A stretch of DNA of 64,000 nt from Collinsella bouchesdurhonensis (lineage in GTDB: Bacteria > Actinomycetota > Coriobacteriia > Coriobacteriales > Coriobacteriaceae): positions 366,333 to 430,332 of the forward strand of contig NZ_LT699739.1 of assembly GCF_900155365.1 (NCBI RefSeq), given 5' to 3'. Made by a program: the position numbers and the translations under genes. Of this stretch, positions 18,701 through 26,306 are shown piece by piece. A model generated the notes under the pieces. The model made no database searches. It saw nothing but the letters and a program-made list of their open reading frames with translations, and was not told where the DNA came from. Each line of letters opens with the position of its first letter. The stretch's first letter is position 1.

Positions 18701-19318
18701 CTCAAGGGGGCGCAGCTGGCGGGTAATCTCGCGATTGATATCGCGAGCACGCTTGAGATGCTCATCCATGGAAGCAATCTTTTTGAGCGCGCGCTCCTTG
18801 CGACGCTTGTGTTTGGAAATGCCGGCCGCCTCTTCAATCAGAGCACGGCGCTCCTCAGGACGGCTTTGCAAGATGGCATCGAGTTTTCCCTGGCTGATGA
18901 TGGAATGAGTATCTTTGCCCAGCCCGGAATCATGCAGGATATCCTGGATGTCCATAAGCCTGCAGGGGCTCGAATTAATCAGATACTCCGACTCGCCCGA
19001 ACGATACATGCGCCTCGTAACGGCGACCTCGTTAAAGTCGACCGGAAGCATATGGTCAGAATTATCCAAAACAAGAGTGACCTCCGCCACGCCAACGGGT
19101 TTTCGCGCCGACGAGCCGGAGAAAATGACATCTTCCATGGCCTGGCCGCGCAGCTGCTTGGCACTCTGTTCGCCCAAAACCCAAAGGATAGCGTCTGAAA
19201 TATTGGATTTACCCGAACCATTGGGACCCACGATAACCGTCAGTCCGGGTTCGAAGGACATATGCGCACGATCGGCAAAGGACTTAAAGCCCTTGAGTGT
19301 CAGGGACTTGAGATACAC
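15782..19318 (-). CDS. smc: Chromosome segregation/condensation ATPase SMC
   Basis: Core of the bacterial condensin complex. 1178 residues, the usual SMC length: N-terminal ATPase half with GPNGSGKS (31-38), two long heptad coiled-coil arms, a globular hinge (about 500-650), and the C-terminal half with signature LMSGGEKSLTALALLFA and Walker B YVLDEVEAALDDSN. The partner genes scpA and scpB are not in this window. Lies between rnc (11-base gap) and ftsY, an order shared with B. subtilis. Confidence 0.97.
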   Translation of the reverse strand: MYLKSLTLKGFKSFADRAHMSFEPGLTVIVGPNGSGKSNISDAILWVLGEQSAKQLRGQAMEDVIFSGSSARKPVGVAEVTLVLDNSDHMLPVDFNEVAVTRRMYRSGESEYLINSSPCRLMDIQDILHDSGLGKDTHSIISQGKLDAILQSRPEERRALIEEAAGISKHKRRKERALKKIASMDEHLKRARDINREITRQLRPLERQVDRARKYRDLTDRANELTQILAVDELRRLQASWGDMESSSREADAAFELANYRLGEKQRELEKLQVMLEEKGLFVGDLGEQRRHMQDVVGRIGSDMRLLEEKGRNMVSRLSEMRGTLSSSEHQRKRVADELEQISAQLDEVRAAAHIAREDVDEAAPAAEKLHARRKELDVSITALTRDQRDAQRAADAAALEYVKVKETISNAELEDSMYASRLDQLDEQMENLAASLENRRSRAEELDAELTSTAQRREDAKGAIDLAQRALEELRARETEARQHLSEVRSELASLKKLDERAKGASPLTSTIANSHAGDIAARLGDLIEAPEDLESLVESLLSSDIDALVTTDEQALARLGSFAVEQKGASGEALLLSCDAAGTDPAASAAGFRLVERLSVRDGFACAVASILGGVYVVDSLDEALGAPAIPGVMYVTRDGARVTSGGAVRVGSAGDAADGALERKRRIRTLEGLEPDLSSVFEHAGHQVSEASDAVAQARSAEAEVAGDIARIEGEKRSLLSEIGRLEQSYNQSQSERKQVERRREQSASAVREAQPRLDELATTRDSERERADSLALEIEDASDELEALRREDSEAASKLADAKVRLAQSSERLRSLEARKPELEHRLEGIDRRIRSTRQASRSLEVLRLRVDPLHDRYQALSERALDWAARLRDQASIEEADSASLKKTIADARAEVERAKGEVDEAKAAQGEVKVARGKLEVQVEAAIKAITADGKTVLEEALSLPAPDDRAACERELADLARQINNLGPVNQVAFEEYERLRERADYVATQLADLESARTSLTKISQAIDRKMRRQFLTTFEAVDANFREVFSMLFPGGQAHLEMTDPEHPAQTGIEVVAQPRGKRITKMMLMSGGEKSLTALALLFAVYRTRTVPFYVLDEVEAALDDSNLSKLIGAIDVLRQSTQLLVISHQRRTMEDADVLYGVSMQADGVSRVVSQRLDRETGKVVNA

Positions 19319-19329
19319 CTATGCCTCGC

Positions 19330-20058
19330 TTATCCAAGCTTTTTCTTCAAAATGACGCCGTTATGCGTGTAGCCCATACGCTCGAGTGCGTCGAGAGCAG
19401 CTGCGGCTTCGGCCTCTTTCTTTGAAGATCCCGTACCGCGCCCACGGCGAATGCCATCGACGAGCGCAACCGCCGTGAAAGTGGGCGCATGCGCAGGACC
19501 GCTCGTGTCCACAAGCTTATACGCAGGAGGATCAAAGCGGTCACCCTGCACACACTCCTGCAAAAAGGATTTGGGATTCGAGGGATGCTCGGCACGCTCG
19601 GTTGCCAGATGCGGCTTGAGCGTACGCGAGATGAACGCCTCGGCAACATCCCAGCCACCATCGAGGTACATGGCGCCGACAAGAGACTCATAGACGTTTT
19701 CGAGCGCGGAGTGCATGCCGCGCGCGCCCGTCCCCGTCTCGGAGGCACCAAAGACGATGCATTTGTCGATACCAAGCTCGAGGCCTACATCGGAAAGCGT
19801 GGCGCCAGAAACCAGCGACACCTTAAGGCGCGTCAACTTGCCCTCATCAAAATTGGGATAGGCTTTAAACAGGGCAAGCGCCACAATAGAGCCCAAAATC
19901 GAGTCGCCCAGAAACTCCAAGCGCTCGTAGGATGCAGAGACGGGCTGGCCTTCTACAGCAGAAGGATGCGTAATGGCAGAACGAAGCAAATCGCGATCGG
20001 TAAACGTATAATCACAGATCGCCTCCGCCCGATTCATTTTTTCAGCGATCGAATACAC
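19330..20058 (-). CDS. rnc: Ribonuclease III
   Basis: Cleaves double-stranded RNA in rRNA and mRNA processing. 242 residues: endonuclease domain with ERLEFLGDSILG (family signature, catalytic acidic residues) and ENVYESLVGAMYLDGG, followed by a C-terminal dsRNA-binding domain ending in KKEAEAAAALDAL. I chose the GTG at 20058, five bases after the acpP stop, because GGGGGA inside the acpP end gives an eight-base spacing; the ATG seven codons later has only an A-run before it. Confidence 0.95.
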   Translation of the reverse strand: MYSIAEKMNRAEAICDYTFTDRDLLRSAITHPSAVEGQPVSASYERLEFLGDSILGSIVALALFKAYPNFDEGKLTRLKVSLVSGATLSDVGLELGIDKCIVFGASETGTGARGMHSALENVYESLVGAMYLDGGWDVAEAFISRTLKPHLATERAEHPSNPKSFLQECVQGDRFDPPAYKLVDTSGPAHAPTFTAVALVDGIRRGRGTGSSKKEAEAAAALDALERMGYTHNGVILKKKLG

Positions 20059-20062
20059 GCGC

Positions 20063-20305
20063 TCATTCCCCCAGAGCGGACTTGATGGCTACGATAGCCT
20101 CCGCTACAGAATTGATTGCTTCGAGTTTCTCATCATCGATCTCGATATCGAACTCGTCTTCCATCGCAGTAACAAGCTGGAGGCGATCGAGAGAATCGGC
20201 ATCAAGATCGTCAAATGTGGTCTCTTCGGTGATCTCATCGGCATTGATGCCGAGTACATCGCTAGCGATGTCGGCAACCTTCTCAAAAATCTCAGAATGC
20301 TCCAT
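20063..20305 (-). CDS. acpP: Acyl carrier protein
   Basis: Carries growing acyl chains on phosphopantetheine. 80 residues, strongly acidic, with the attachment serine S38 in DADSLDRLQL. Sits between plsX and rnc. A strong ribosome site AAAGGAG precedes the ATG. With plsX and coaD nearby, the region supplies CoA, ACP and the acyl-phosphate used for phospholipid synthesis. Confidence 0.97.
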   Translation of the reverse strand: MEHSEIFEKVADIASDVLGINADEITEETTFDDLDADSLDRLQLVTAMEDEFDIEIDDEKLEAINSVAEAIVAIKSALGE

Positions 20306-20395
20306 TGTGGGCTCCTTTCACCCATACACGGACACGGCACGCGGCCGCGACGCATTAACAGTGTGATTTTACCGCATCGGCCCAACAGAGACCGG

Positions 20396-21415
20396 TTAGC
20401 GAACGATGTTCTCCATGGATGAGGCGAGCTTATCCACGAGACCCTCGCGAACGGCATAGGCAGAAGCCAGCGTACCGTTTTTAATAGCCTCCACACTGGT
20501 GGCTCCATGGCCAATAAGGACAACGCCACGAAGGCCCAAAAGAATCGCTCCGCCCTTGGCATCGCCCGAAAGCTTGGCCTTGAGCTCTTTTAACCCGTCC
20601 TTAACGAGAAGCGCGGCGATCTTTCCGCCCAAAGACCCCATGAGCACACCTTTAAGCTCGCTCATGAGCAGCTTTGCGGCTCCCTCGGTTGCCTTAAGCG
20701 CAACGTTTCCGGCAAAACCATCGGTAGCAACAACATCAAAGTTACCGGAGGTCAAGTCCGTGCCCTCGCAGTTACCCGCAAAGCCCGGCACGCTCTTGCC
20801 CATGTGCAAGAAACACTCTTTGGTGAAATGCGATCCCTTGGTGTCCTCGGAGCCGTTGGACAAAAGGCCTACACGAGGATTTAAAATGCCGCAGACGACC
20901 TTCGCATACGTAGCACCCATCTGAGCAAAACGAACGAGGTCTTCCACTTCGACATCGGGATTGGCTCCCATATCGCACAAAACGGTCAAACCGCCCTGCC
21001 GGTTAGGAAGCGCCGAGGTAAGGCACGGACGAATAGGGCGACGTGTGCCCTCGCTCTCGTACTTAAAAGGAGTTACATAGGCGGTGGCGGCAGCGGTGAT
21101 GGCACCGGTAGCGCCGGCGGAGAAAAAAGCATCCGCCGTGCCCTTTTTGACGGCTCGGCAACCAATCACCACCGACGACTTGCGCTTATGCATGACAGCC
21201 TGAATGGGATCGTCCTCCATCGTGATGACATCGGGAGCCACCAGCGGCTCGACGCGCTCATGCTTCTTTGCAAACGCCTCGACAATATCCTGAGGACCCA
21301 CGGCCACAACGGTAAGATCGGCATCGGCAGCAAGCGCGGCCTCGATGCCGGCCATGACGACCGACGGTTCCTCGTCTCCGCCCATGACATCCACGCAAAC
21401 ACGAACCTTATCCAT
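20396..21415 (-). CDS. plsX: Phosphate acyltransferase PlsX
   Basis: Converts acyl-ACP to acyl-phosphate, the donor for PlsY in phosphatidic acid synthesis; peripheral membrane enzyme. 339 residues beginning VCVDVMGGDEEPSVV, with family motifs FFSAGATGAITAAA, CDMGANPDV, LLSNGSEDTKG and DGFAGNVALKATEG. ATG at 21415 follows GGGAGAG; the frame continues upstream to 21490 through a hairpin without start signals. Followed at 90 bases by acpP. Confidence 0.96.
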   Translation of the reverse strand: MDKVRVCVDVMGGDEEPSVVMAGIEAALAADADLTVVAVGPQDIVEAFAKKHERVEPLVAPDVITMEDDPIQAVMHKRKSSVVIGCRAVKKGTADAFFSAGATGAITAAATAYVTPFKYESEGTRRPIRPCLTSALPNRQGGLTVLCDMGANPDVEVEDLVRFAQMGATYAKVVCGILNPRVGLLSNGSEDTKGSHFTKECFLHMGKSVPGFAGNCEGTDLTSGNFDVVATDGFAGNVALKATEGAAKLLMSELKGVLMGSLGGKIAALLVKDGLKELKAKLSGDAKGGAILLGLRGVVLIGHGATSVEAIKNGTLASAYAVREGLVDKLASSMENIVR

Positions 21416-21436
21416 GAACTCTCCCTCTATAGCGAA

Positions 21437-21461
21437 ATGGCCGACTCGAAGAGCCGGCCAT
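21437..21461 (-). terminator. Hairpin between rpmF and plsX, partial terminator or processing site
   Basis: Minus strand ATGGCCGGCTC-TTC-GAGTCGGCCAT forms a strong stem, followed by only TTTCG. It lies 20 bases before the plsX ATG. The weak T-run makes a full terminator unlikely; it may set the ratio of rpmF to plsX mRNA or mark an RNase site. Confidence 0.4.
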
Positions 21462-21534
21462 GTCTGTTCCAGATCTATCACGCCATGCAAAACAAGATCG
21501 ATGATGCAGCGCGCAGCATTACCTTAAGCAAAAG

Positions 21535-21714
21535 CTACTCGGTAACGATGACCTCGCGATCCTTGTAGAAGCCACAGTTGGGGCAGACGTGATGCGGAAG
21601 CTTGACGGCGCCGCAACGAGGGCAAACGGAGCGAGACGGGGCGTCAATCTTCATGTTGGCGGAACGACGGGTGTGCACAGCTCCACGACCCTTTTTTTGC
21701 TTAGGTACTGGCAT
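21535..21714 (-). CDS. rpmF: 50S ribosomal protein L32 (zinc form)
   Basis: 59-residue ribosomal protein starting MPVPKQKKGRGAVHTRRSAN, with the zinc ribbon CPRC (31-34) and CPNC (44-47) intact, so this is the C+ form. AAGGAAGG precedes the ATG. The yceD-rpmF pairing is widespread in bacteria and often continues into plsX, as here. Confidence 0.96.
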   Translation of the reverse strand: MPVPKQKKGRGAVHTRRSANMKIDAPSRSVCPRCGAVKLPHHVCPNCGFYKDREVIVTE

Positions 21715-21836
21715 GATGACCTTCCTTATACATAACTATTGCCTGGCACAATTACGCGCAAGCACCGATACTATCACATTCCACTGGGTTTTGGTGGAAG
21801 TTTTTCTCCATCAAGAGTTGACCATACAATAGCGGT

Positions 21837-22391
21837 CTACTCATCAAACTTAAGATTTTTCAATGCCGCAAAAGGATTGGAATCCGAAGCGGCATAATCG
21901 TCCTTCTGCTTATCCTCACATGCGCAGGGAGCCTCGTTAAGATTCGCTCCGCACGTGGGACAAAGGCCAGCGCAATCGGGACGGCAGAGAACCACAAAAG
22001 GCGTGTCCATCACGACGGCATCGGCAATGGCATCAGAAAGATCGATGGTGCGGTCCTCGCTCACAAGCTCGAACCCGTCCTCATAGCTCTCCGGGTCCTC
22101 TGGCTCCTCAAAGAGGTAGTACTCCTCGATCTCGCCCGCGACCTCAAAGTGGGCAACATCGAGACAGCGATCGCACTCGCCGGTGACATGCGCGCGAACG
22201 ATACCCGTAGCAAGAACGCCGTCGCCGGTATTGGTGAGCATCACATCATAGGAAATGCCATCGTCAAGAGAAAAGGACTTCTCCCCCGCTTTATAGGTCG
22301 CGGCATCGATGTGCCCAGCGACCGGGAGGGTATCGCCGGGATTCTCGATTTTGTCCTCAAGGCTGACGACAACAGAAGCAAACTGCGACAT
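21837..22391 (-). CDS. yceD: YceD/DUF177 family protein (23S rRNA accumulation factor)
   Basis: 184 residues. DUF177 proteins are linked to 23S rRNA accumulation and ribosome assembly and usually precede rpmF, as here. Visible: GECDRCLD in the first half, an acidic middle, and a C-terminal zinc-like cluster CRPDCAGLCPTCGANL plus CACE, which is typical of the Gram-positive form. The ATG at 22391 lies two bases after the stop of the upstream coiled-coil gene, indicating coupling; a TTG three codons earlier is possible but less likely. Confidence 0.9.
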   Translation of the reverse strand: MSQFASVVVSLEDKIENPGDTLPVAGHIDAATYKAGEKSFSLDDGISYDVMLTNTGDGVLATGIVRAHVTGECDRCLDVAHFEVAGEIEEYYLFEEPEDPESYEDGFELVSEDRTIDLSDAIADAVVMDTPFVVLCRPDCAGLCPTCGANLNEAPCACEDKQKDDYAASDSNPFAALKNLKFDE

Positions 22392-22393
22392 GA

Positions 22394-22897
22394 TTACCAA
22401 GCGCCATTCTGCTGAGCGGAGTTAGCGCCCTCGTTGAGCTGCTGACGACAACGGGCAACCGTGCCGGTCAAGCTCTTGAGGTTCTCCTCAAGGTGAGTGA
22501 ACACCTGCTCGGCATAGTCCTCGGCAGCATAGCGCGTCTCGCGCTCATACTGCTGGGCACGATCGCGAATATCATCCGCCTGCTGCTGAGCCAGACGAAC
22601 AATCTCCTGCTCGCCCGCGATAGTGAGCGCCTGCTGCTGGGCATCGGCGATAATCGAATCGGCCTGTGCGGTGGCGCTGGCCATCAACTCATCGCGCTCC
22701 TTGAGGATGCGGCGGGATTTTTGCCATTCCTCCGGATAGCTCATGCGGATCTCGTCAAGAATATTGAAGAAGACCTCCGTTTCGATGACCTTGAACTGCT
22801 GGTTCTTGCCGAAAGGTGGCCTTGCTTCCTCGATAAGCCCCTCGAGTTCGTCTACGAGGCTTTCGATCCTCTCGCCAGGAAAGTTGTCCCCAGCCAT
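22394..22897 (-). CDS. DivIVA-like coiled-coil septation protein, SepIVA-like
   Basis: 167 residues: an N-terminal segment (ERIESLVDELEGLIEEAR), then ETEVFFNILDEIRMSYPEEW, then a long Ala/Gln/Glu-rich coiled coil (about 70-150). No membrane segment. In Mycobacterium the homologous neighbourhood (rnc, DUF177, Rv2927c) encodes SepIVA, a DivIVA-domain protein needed for septation, and the position, size and coiled coil here fit it. Similar proteins are sometimes labelled ATP synthase subunit B-like, which is a coiled-coil artefact. ATG at 22897 has GGGAG five bases upstream. Confidence 0.75.
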   Translation of the reverse strand: MAGDNFPGERIESLVDELEGLIEEARPPFGKNQQFKVIETEVFFNILDEIRMSYPEEWQKSRRILKERDELMASATAQADSIIADAQQQALTIAGEQEIVRLAQQQADDIRDRAQQYERETRYAAEDYAEQVFTHLEENLKSLTGTVARCRQQLNEGANSAQQNGAW

Positions 22898-22983
22898 CCT
22901 GTCTCCCTTCGTTTGCTTATAATCAACCGATAATAGTAGCACATGAACAGTATCGCCTTGCACAAAGTGGTGGCTTGTGTTGC

Positions 22984-23481
22984 TTACTTGAATCGCTCCG
23001 CAAGGGCATGCGCCACATTGTCGGGAACAAAGCCGGACACATCGCCCCCAAGCGAGGCAATCTGCCGCACAACCGAAGACGAAATATAACCATACTGCGG
23101 AGCGCTCATCACAAAAATCGACTCAAGGTCTGCATCCAGGCGATAGTTTAAATCGGCCTGCTGCAATTCGTACTCAAAGTCGGTCATAGCGCGAAGGCCT
23201 TTGACAAGAGCGCCCGCCTTAATCTCATGGGCAAAATCAACCAGGAGGCCGCAAAAAGGCCTCACTTGCACATTCTCAAGATCGACAAGAGCCTCGGTAG
23301 CAAGTCGGACGCGCTCATCAAGGGAAAAAACGGGACCGCTACCGCCTTTACCAAGCGACTCGGCAACAGCAACCGTCACCTGAGAGAACATACGGGATGC
23401 ACGTCGCACCACATCGATATGACCATATGTGATAGGGTCAAACGTACCGGGGACGAGTGCATGGTCGATGGTTTTAATCAT
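22984..23481 (-). CDS. coaD: Phosphopantetheine adenylyltransferase
   Basis: Penultimate step of CoA synthesis: 4'-phosphopantetheine plus ATP to dephospho-CoA. 165 residues with the nucleotidyltransferase motif GTFDPITYGHID near the N-terminus, KGLRAMTDFEYELQQ in the middle, and YGYISSSVVRQIASLGGDVSGFVP near the end, all standard. Follows rsmD by 41 bases; the rsmD-coaD pair is conserved across bacteria. Confidence 0.96.
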   Translation of the reverse strand: MIKTIDHALVPGTFDPITYGHIDVVRRASRMFSQVTVAVAESLGKGGSGPVFSLDERVRLATEALVDLENVQVRPFCGLLVDFAHEIKAGALVKGLRAMTDFEYELQQADLNYRLDADLESIFVMSAPQYGYISSSVVRQIASLGGDVSGFVPDNVAHALAERFK

Positions 23482-23522
23482 AATCTGCCTTCGTTGGTGG
23501 TTATAGTTAAAGCAAGCTAAAG

Positions 23523-24125
23523 CTAGCGATCGATATCCTCGATGGTAAGCGAGCCGTCGAAACGCAAAAGATCGACAGCGGTAGAGCCGTAGCGCTTCTC
23601 GCGCTCGACAATAAAGCCATCCGGCCGCGGCCCTTCGTCCGCAGCAGCATGCTCGACGAGAACAAGAGCGCCGGAAGCCAGCAATCCCGATTTGACAAGG
23701 GATTCCGCAAGTTGCGTGGCCGGGTCTGCCCCCAACGCATACGGAGCGTCGACCATCACAAGGTCGAACGGCGCTCCCTCAATACGACCGCGCGCTGCCG
23801 AAGCAAGGCAATCGGCGCAAAATACGCGATACGATGAGCGTGGAGCACAGAGCGACTCAAGATTTTTGCGCACCAGAGCCGCGGCAGAACGATTGATGTC
23901 AAAAAAGGCGGCGAAAGCAGCACCGCGCGAGAGCATCTCGATTCCCAATGCGCCTGATCCCGCAAAGGCATCGAGCACCCGAGCGCCTTCGATCCCCTGA
24001 GGAAGCGAAGAGTCGACCATCGATGCCATGGCCTCCCTCACGCGATCGGTCGTAGGCCTTGTGACGTCTCTCCCCTGCGGCTCGGCGATCTTGCGCCCAC
24101 GCCATTGTCCGGAGATGATTCTCAT
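23523..24125 (-). CDS. rsmD: 16S rRNA (guanine-966-N2) methyltransferase
   Basis: SAM-dependent methyltransferase of 200 residues. Starts MRIISGQWRGRKIAEP, as RsmD does, followed by RPTTDRVREAMASM and the SAM-binding VLDAFAGSGALGIEMLSRG. The catalytic motif IV, usually DPPY, reads DAPY (FDLVMVDAPYALG). The ATG overlaps the recG stop (ATGA), so the genes are coupled. Confidence 0.92.
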   Translation of the reverse strand: MRIISGQWRGRKIAEPQGRDVTRPTTDRVREAMASMVDSSLPQGIEGARVLDAFAGSGALGIEMLSRGAAFAAFFDINRSAAALVRKNLESLCAPRSSYRVFCADCLASAARGRIEGAPFDLVMVDAPYALGADPATQLAESLVKSGLLASGALVLVEHAAADEGPRPDGFIVEREKRYGSTAVDLLRFDGSLTIEDIDR

Positions 24126-26296
24126 CCTCCGCTTACCTCCTTAAAGATATTTCCATACCGTTCGACAACCTGCAGGCGCAACGGAAGCGTAGCCTGCGAG
24201 GACAAAGTAGGAGCATACCGCAAAAGCTCGCGCGCGTCCTCGTGTGCCGCCTCGATAATATCGGTGTCGGCATCAAGATCGACAAAGCGCAAGGTCACAC
24301 CGCCATGCTGACGAAGCCCCAAAATCTCTCCCTCATGCCTAAGACGAAGGTCCTCCTCGGCAAGCGTAAAGCCGTCGTTGCTCTTCTCGAGCGATTCGAG
24401 CCGGTCGCTCGCAACAGTATGTTTAGAACTCGAAAGCTGCGAGAGGACAAAACACGAACCGGGCAAGCTGCCACGGCCCACGCGTCCACGGAGCTGATGC
24501 AGCGTCGCCAAACCAAATCGCTCGCCGTTTTCGATAATCATCACCGTGGCTCGGGGAACATCCACACCCACCTCGACCACCGTGGTCGCCACGAGAATAT
24601 CCACCTCTCCTCCGCGGAAGGCATCGATCACGCGGTCCTTGTCACGCGGGGAGAGGCGCCCATGAAGCGCGGCTATACGTGCCTCGGGGAACAGATGGGA
24701 CAGGTGCTCGACCTCCGATTCGACAGAATGCAGATGTTGGGCCGAAACAGGGCGCCCCAGCTCATCGAGTTCCAAGCCAGGTTGGACGTCAAGCTCATCT
24801 TGATCGTCCTTTTCGCAGACAAGTGGGCAAATAACGTATGCCTGCTGGCCCTCTTCAAGAGCAGCGCGCAGCGCGCCATAGGCGATATCACGATTTGCAT
24901 CGGCAAGAACGCGCGTTGTCACACCCGCACCCGCAACGGGCCTATGCTTGATAATGCTCGTCTCAAGGTCACCGTAAACCGAAAGCGCGAGCGTACGCGG
25001 AATCGGGGTAGCGGTCATAACGAGCAAGTCGGCGCCGGGCCCTTTGGCACGCAAAAGATTACGCTGTCCCACACCAAAACGATGCTGCTCGTCAATCACC
25101 ACAAGCGAAAGATGCGAAAAGACAACGTCATCCCCCAGCACAGCGTGGGTTCCAAAGAGGATGTCGAGCTCGCCGCAGCCAAGGGCAAGCAGGATACGGT
25201 CGCGCTCTGCAGCAGATGTCGATCCGGTAAGCAACGCGCAGCGCACGCCAGCTTGCTCGAGAACGGGCATGCATGAAGAAGCATACTGACGAGCCAACAC
25301 AGAGGTAGGCGCCATTACACAGGCCTGTGTGCCCGTATCCGCGCACGAGGCCAGTGCAACCATCGCGACGGCCGTCTTTCCCGTTCCCACATCGCCCAAG
25401 AGTAAACGATTCATAATGCGATCAGAGCTTTGCATGTCAGTCAAAATCTCATCGACAGCCGCTTGCTGCTCGTCGGACAGCGCAAAGGGAAGAGACTTCA
25501 AGACAGCAGAAACGTGCTCCTTGACCATATGCTTCACAGGAGTAATGCCCAATAGATTAGCGTCGTTGCGCAATCGAAGGGCGAGCTGCAGGTATAGGAC
25601 CTCATCATAGGCAAGCCTGCGGCGAGCAAGCGTGACCTCGGCGAGAGACGAAGGAAAATGAATGGAGCGCAACGCGCGCGAGATGCTCATAAGGCGGCGT
25701 CGTGAGCGCAGTTTGGCGGGCATAGGATCGCAAAACACATCCGCTGTCTCGCAGGCAACAGAAACAATACGGCGCATCCAGGCTGCGCTCAGGCCCTCGC
25801 ACGCACCGTGCACCGGCACAATCGCGCCCAGGGAGGAAGACGAATCGAGTCGCTCATAATGCGGTGAAGCCATTTGTTTAAAGCCGTAGGCAAACTCCAC
25901 CTTCCCCATAACGGCAAGACGGTCACCAGGCTTGAGCTGCTTTGCAATCCAGGGCTGCTTGAAAAACGAAACGCGCAGAACACCCGAATCATCTACAAGC
26001 ATCACCTCAGTCACAATCAGACGAGGCCTCGGGCGTTTTTCCATCACGCGATCCACGGTGGCTATGATGGTGCACACCTGCCCCAGCGGCGCGGTCTCGA
26101 TACTGTAGCCACGCGTGAAATCGAGATAGCGCCGCGGAATATGAAGGAGGAGGTCCCCCACCGTCTCGATACCGAGCCTACGGAGAGCCTCCTCACGTGC
26201 ACCCGAAACATATTTAAGACGCGAAACATCCTGCGCAAGGATGCCCGTCCGAGAAAGACGCGCGGAAGCCTCGGGTGTCATAATTGCGCGCGTCAT
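24122..26296 (-). CDS. recG: ATP-dependent DNA helicase RecG
   Basis: Branch-migrating helicase that remodels stalled forks and recombination intermediates. 724 residues: N-terminal wedge/OB region (GIETVGDLLLHIPRRYLDF, then TEVMLVDDSGVLRVSFFKQPW), Walker A LGDVGTGKTAVA near residue 300, DEQH box VIDEQHRFG, MTATPIPRTLALS, and the C-terminal motif VI region LHQLRGRVGRG. ATG at 26296 with AGGA nine bases away; it lies 10 bases after fakA. Overlaps rsmD at the 3' end. Confidence 0.96.
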   Translation of the reverse strand: MTRAIMTPEASARLSRTGILAQDVSRLKYVSGAREEALRRLGIETVGDLLLHIPRRYLDFTRGYSIETAPLGQVCTIIATVDRVMEKRPRPRLIVTEVMLVDDSGVLRVSFFKQPWIAKQLKPGDRLAVMGKVEFAYGFKQMASPHYERLDSSSSLGAIVPVHGACEGLSAAWMRRIVSVACETADVFCDPMPAKLRSRRRLMSISRALRSIHFPSSLAEVTLARRRLAYDEVLYLQLALRLRNDANLLGITPVKHMVKEHVSAVLKSLPFALSDEQQAAVDEILTDMQSSDRIMNRLLLGDVGTGKTAVAMVALASCADTGTQACVMAPTSVLARQYASSCMPVLEQAGVRCALLTGSTSAAERDRILLALGCGELDILFGTHAVLGDDVVFSHLSLVVIDEQHRFGVGQRNLLRAKGPGADLLVMTATPIPRTLALSVYGDLETSIIKHRPVAGAGVTTRVLADANRDIAYGALRAALEEGQQAYVICPLVCEKDDQDELDVQPGLELDELGRPVSAQHLHSVESEVEHLSHLFPEARIAALHGRLSPRDKDRVIDAFRGGEVDILVATTVVEVGVDVPRATVMIIENGERFGLATLHQLRGRVGRGSLPGSCFVLSQLSSSKHTVASDRLESLEKSNDGFTLAEEDLRLRHEGEILGLRQHGGVTLRFVDLDADTDIIEAAHEDARELLRYAPTLSSQATLPLRLQVVERYGNIFKEVSGG

Positions 26297-26306
26297 ATCG
26301 CACGTC

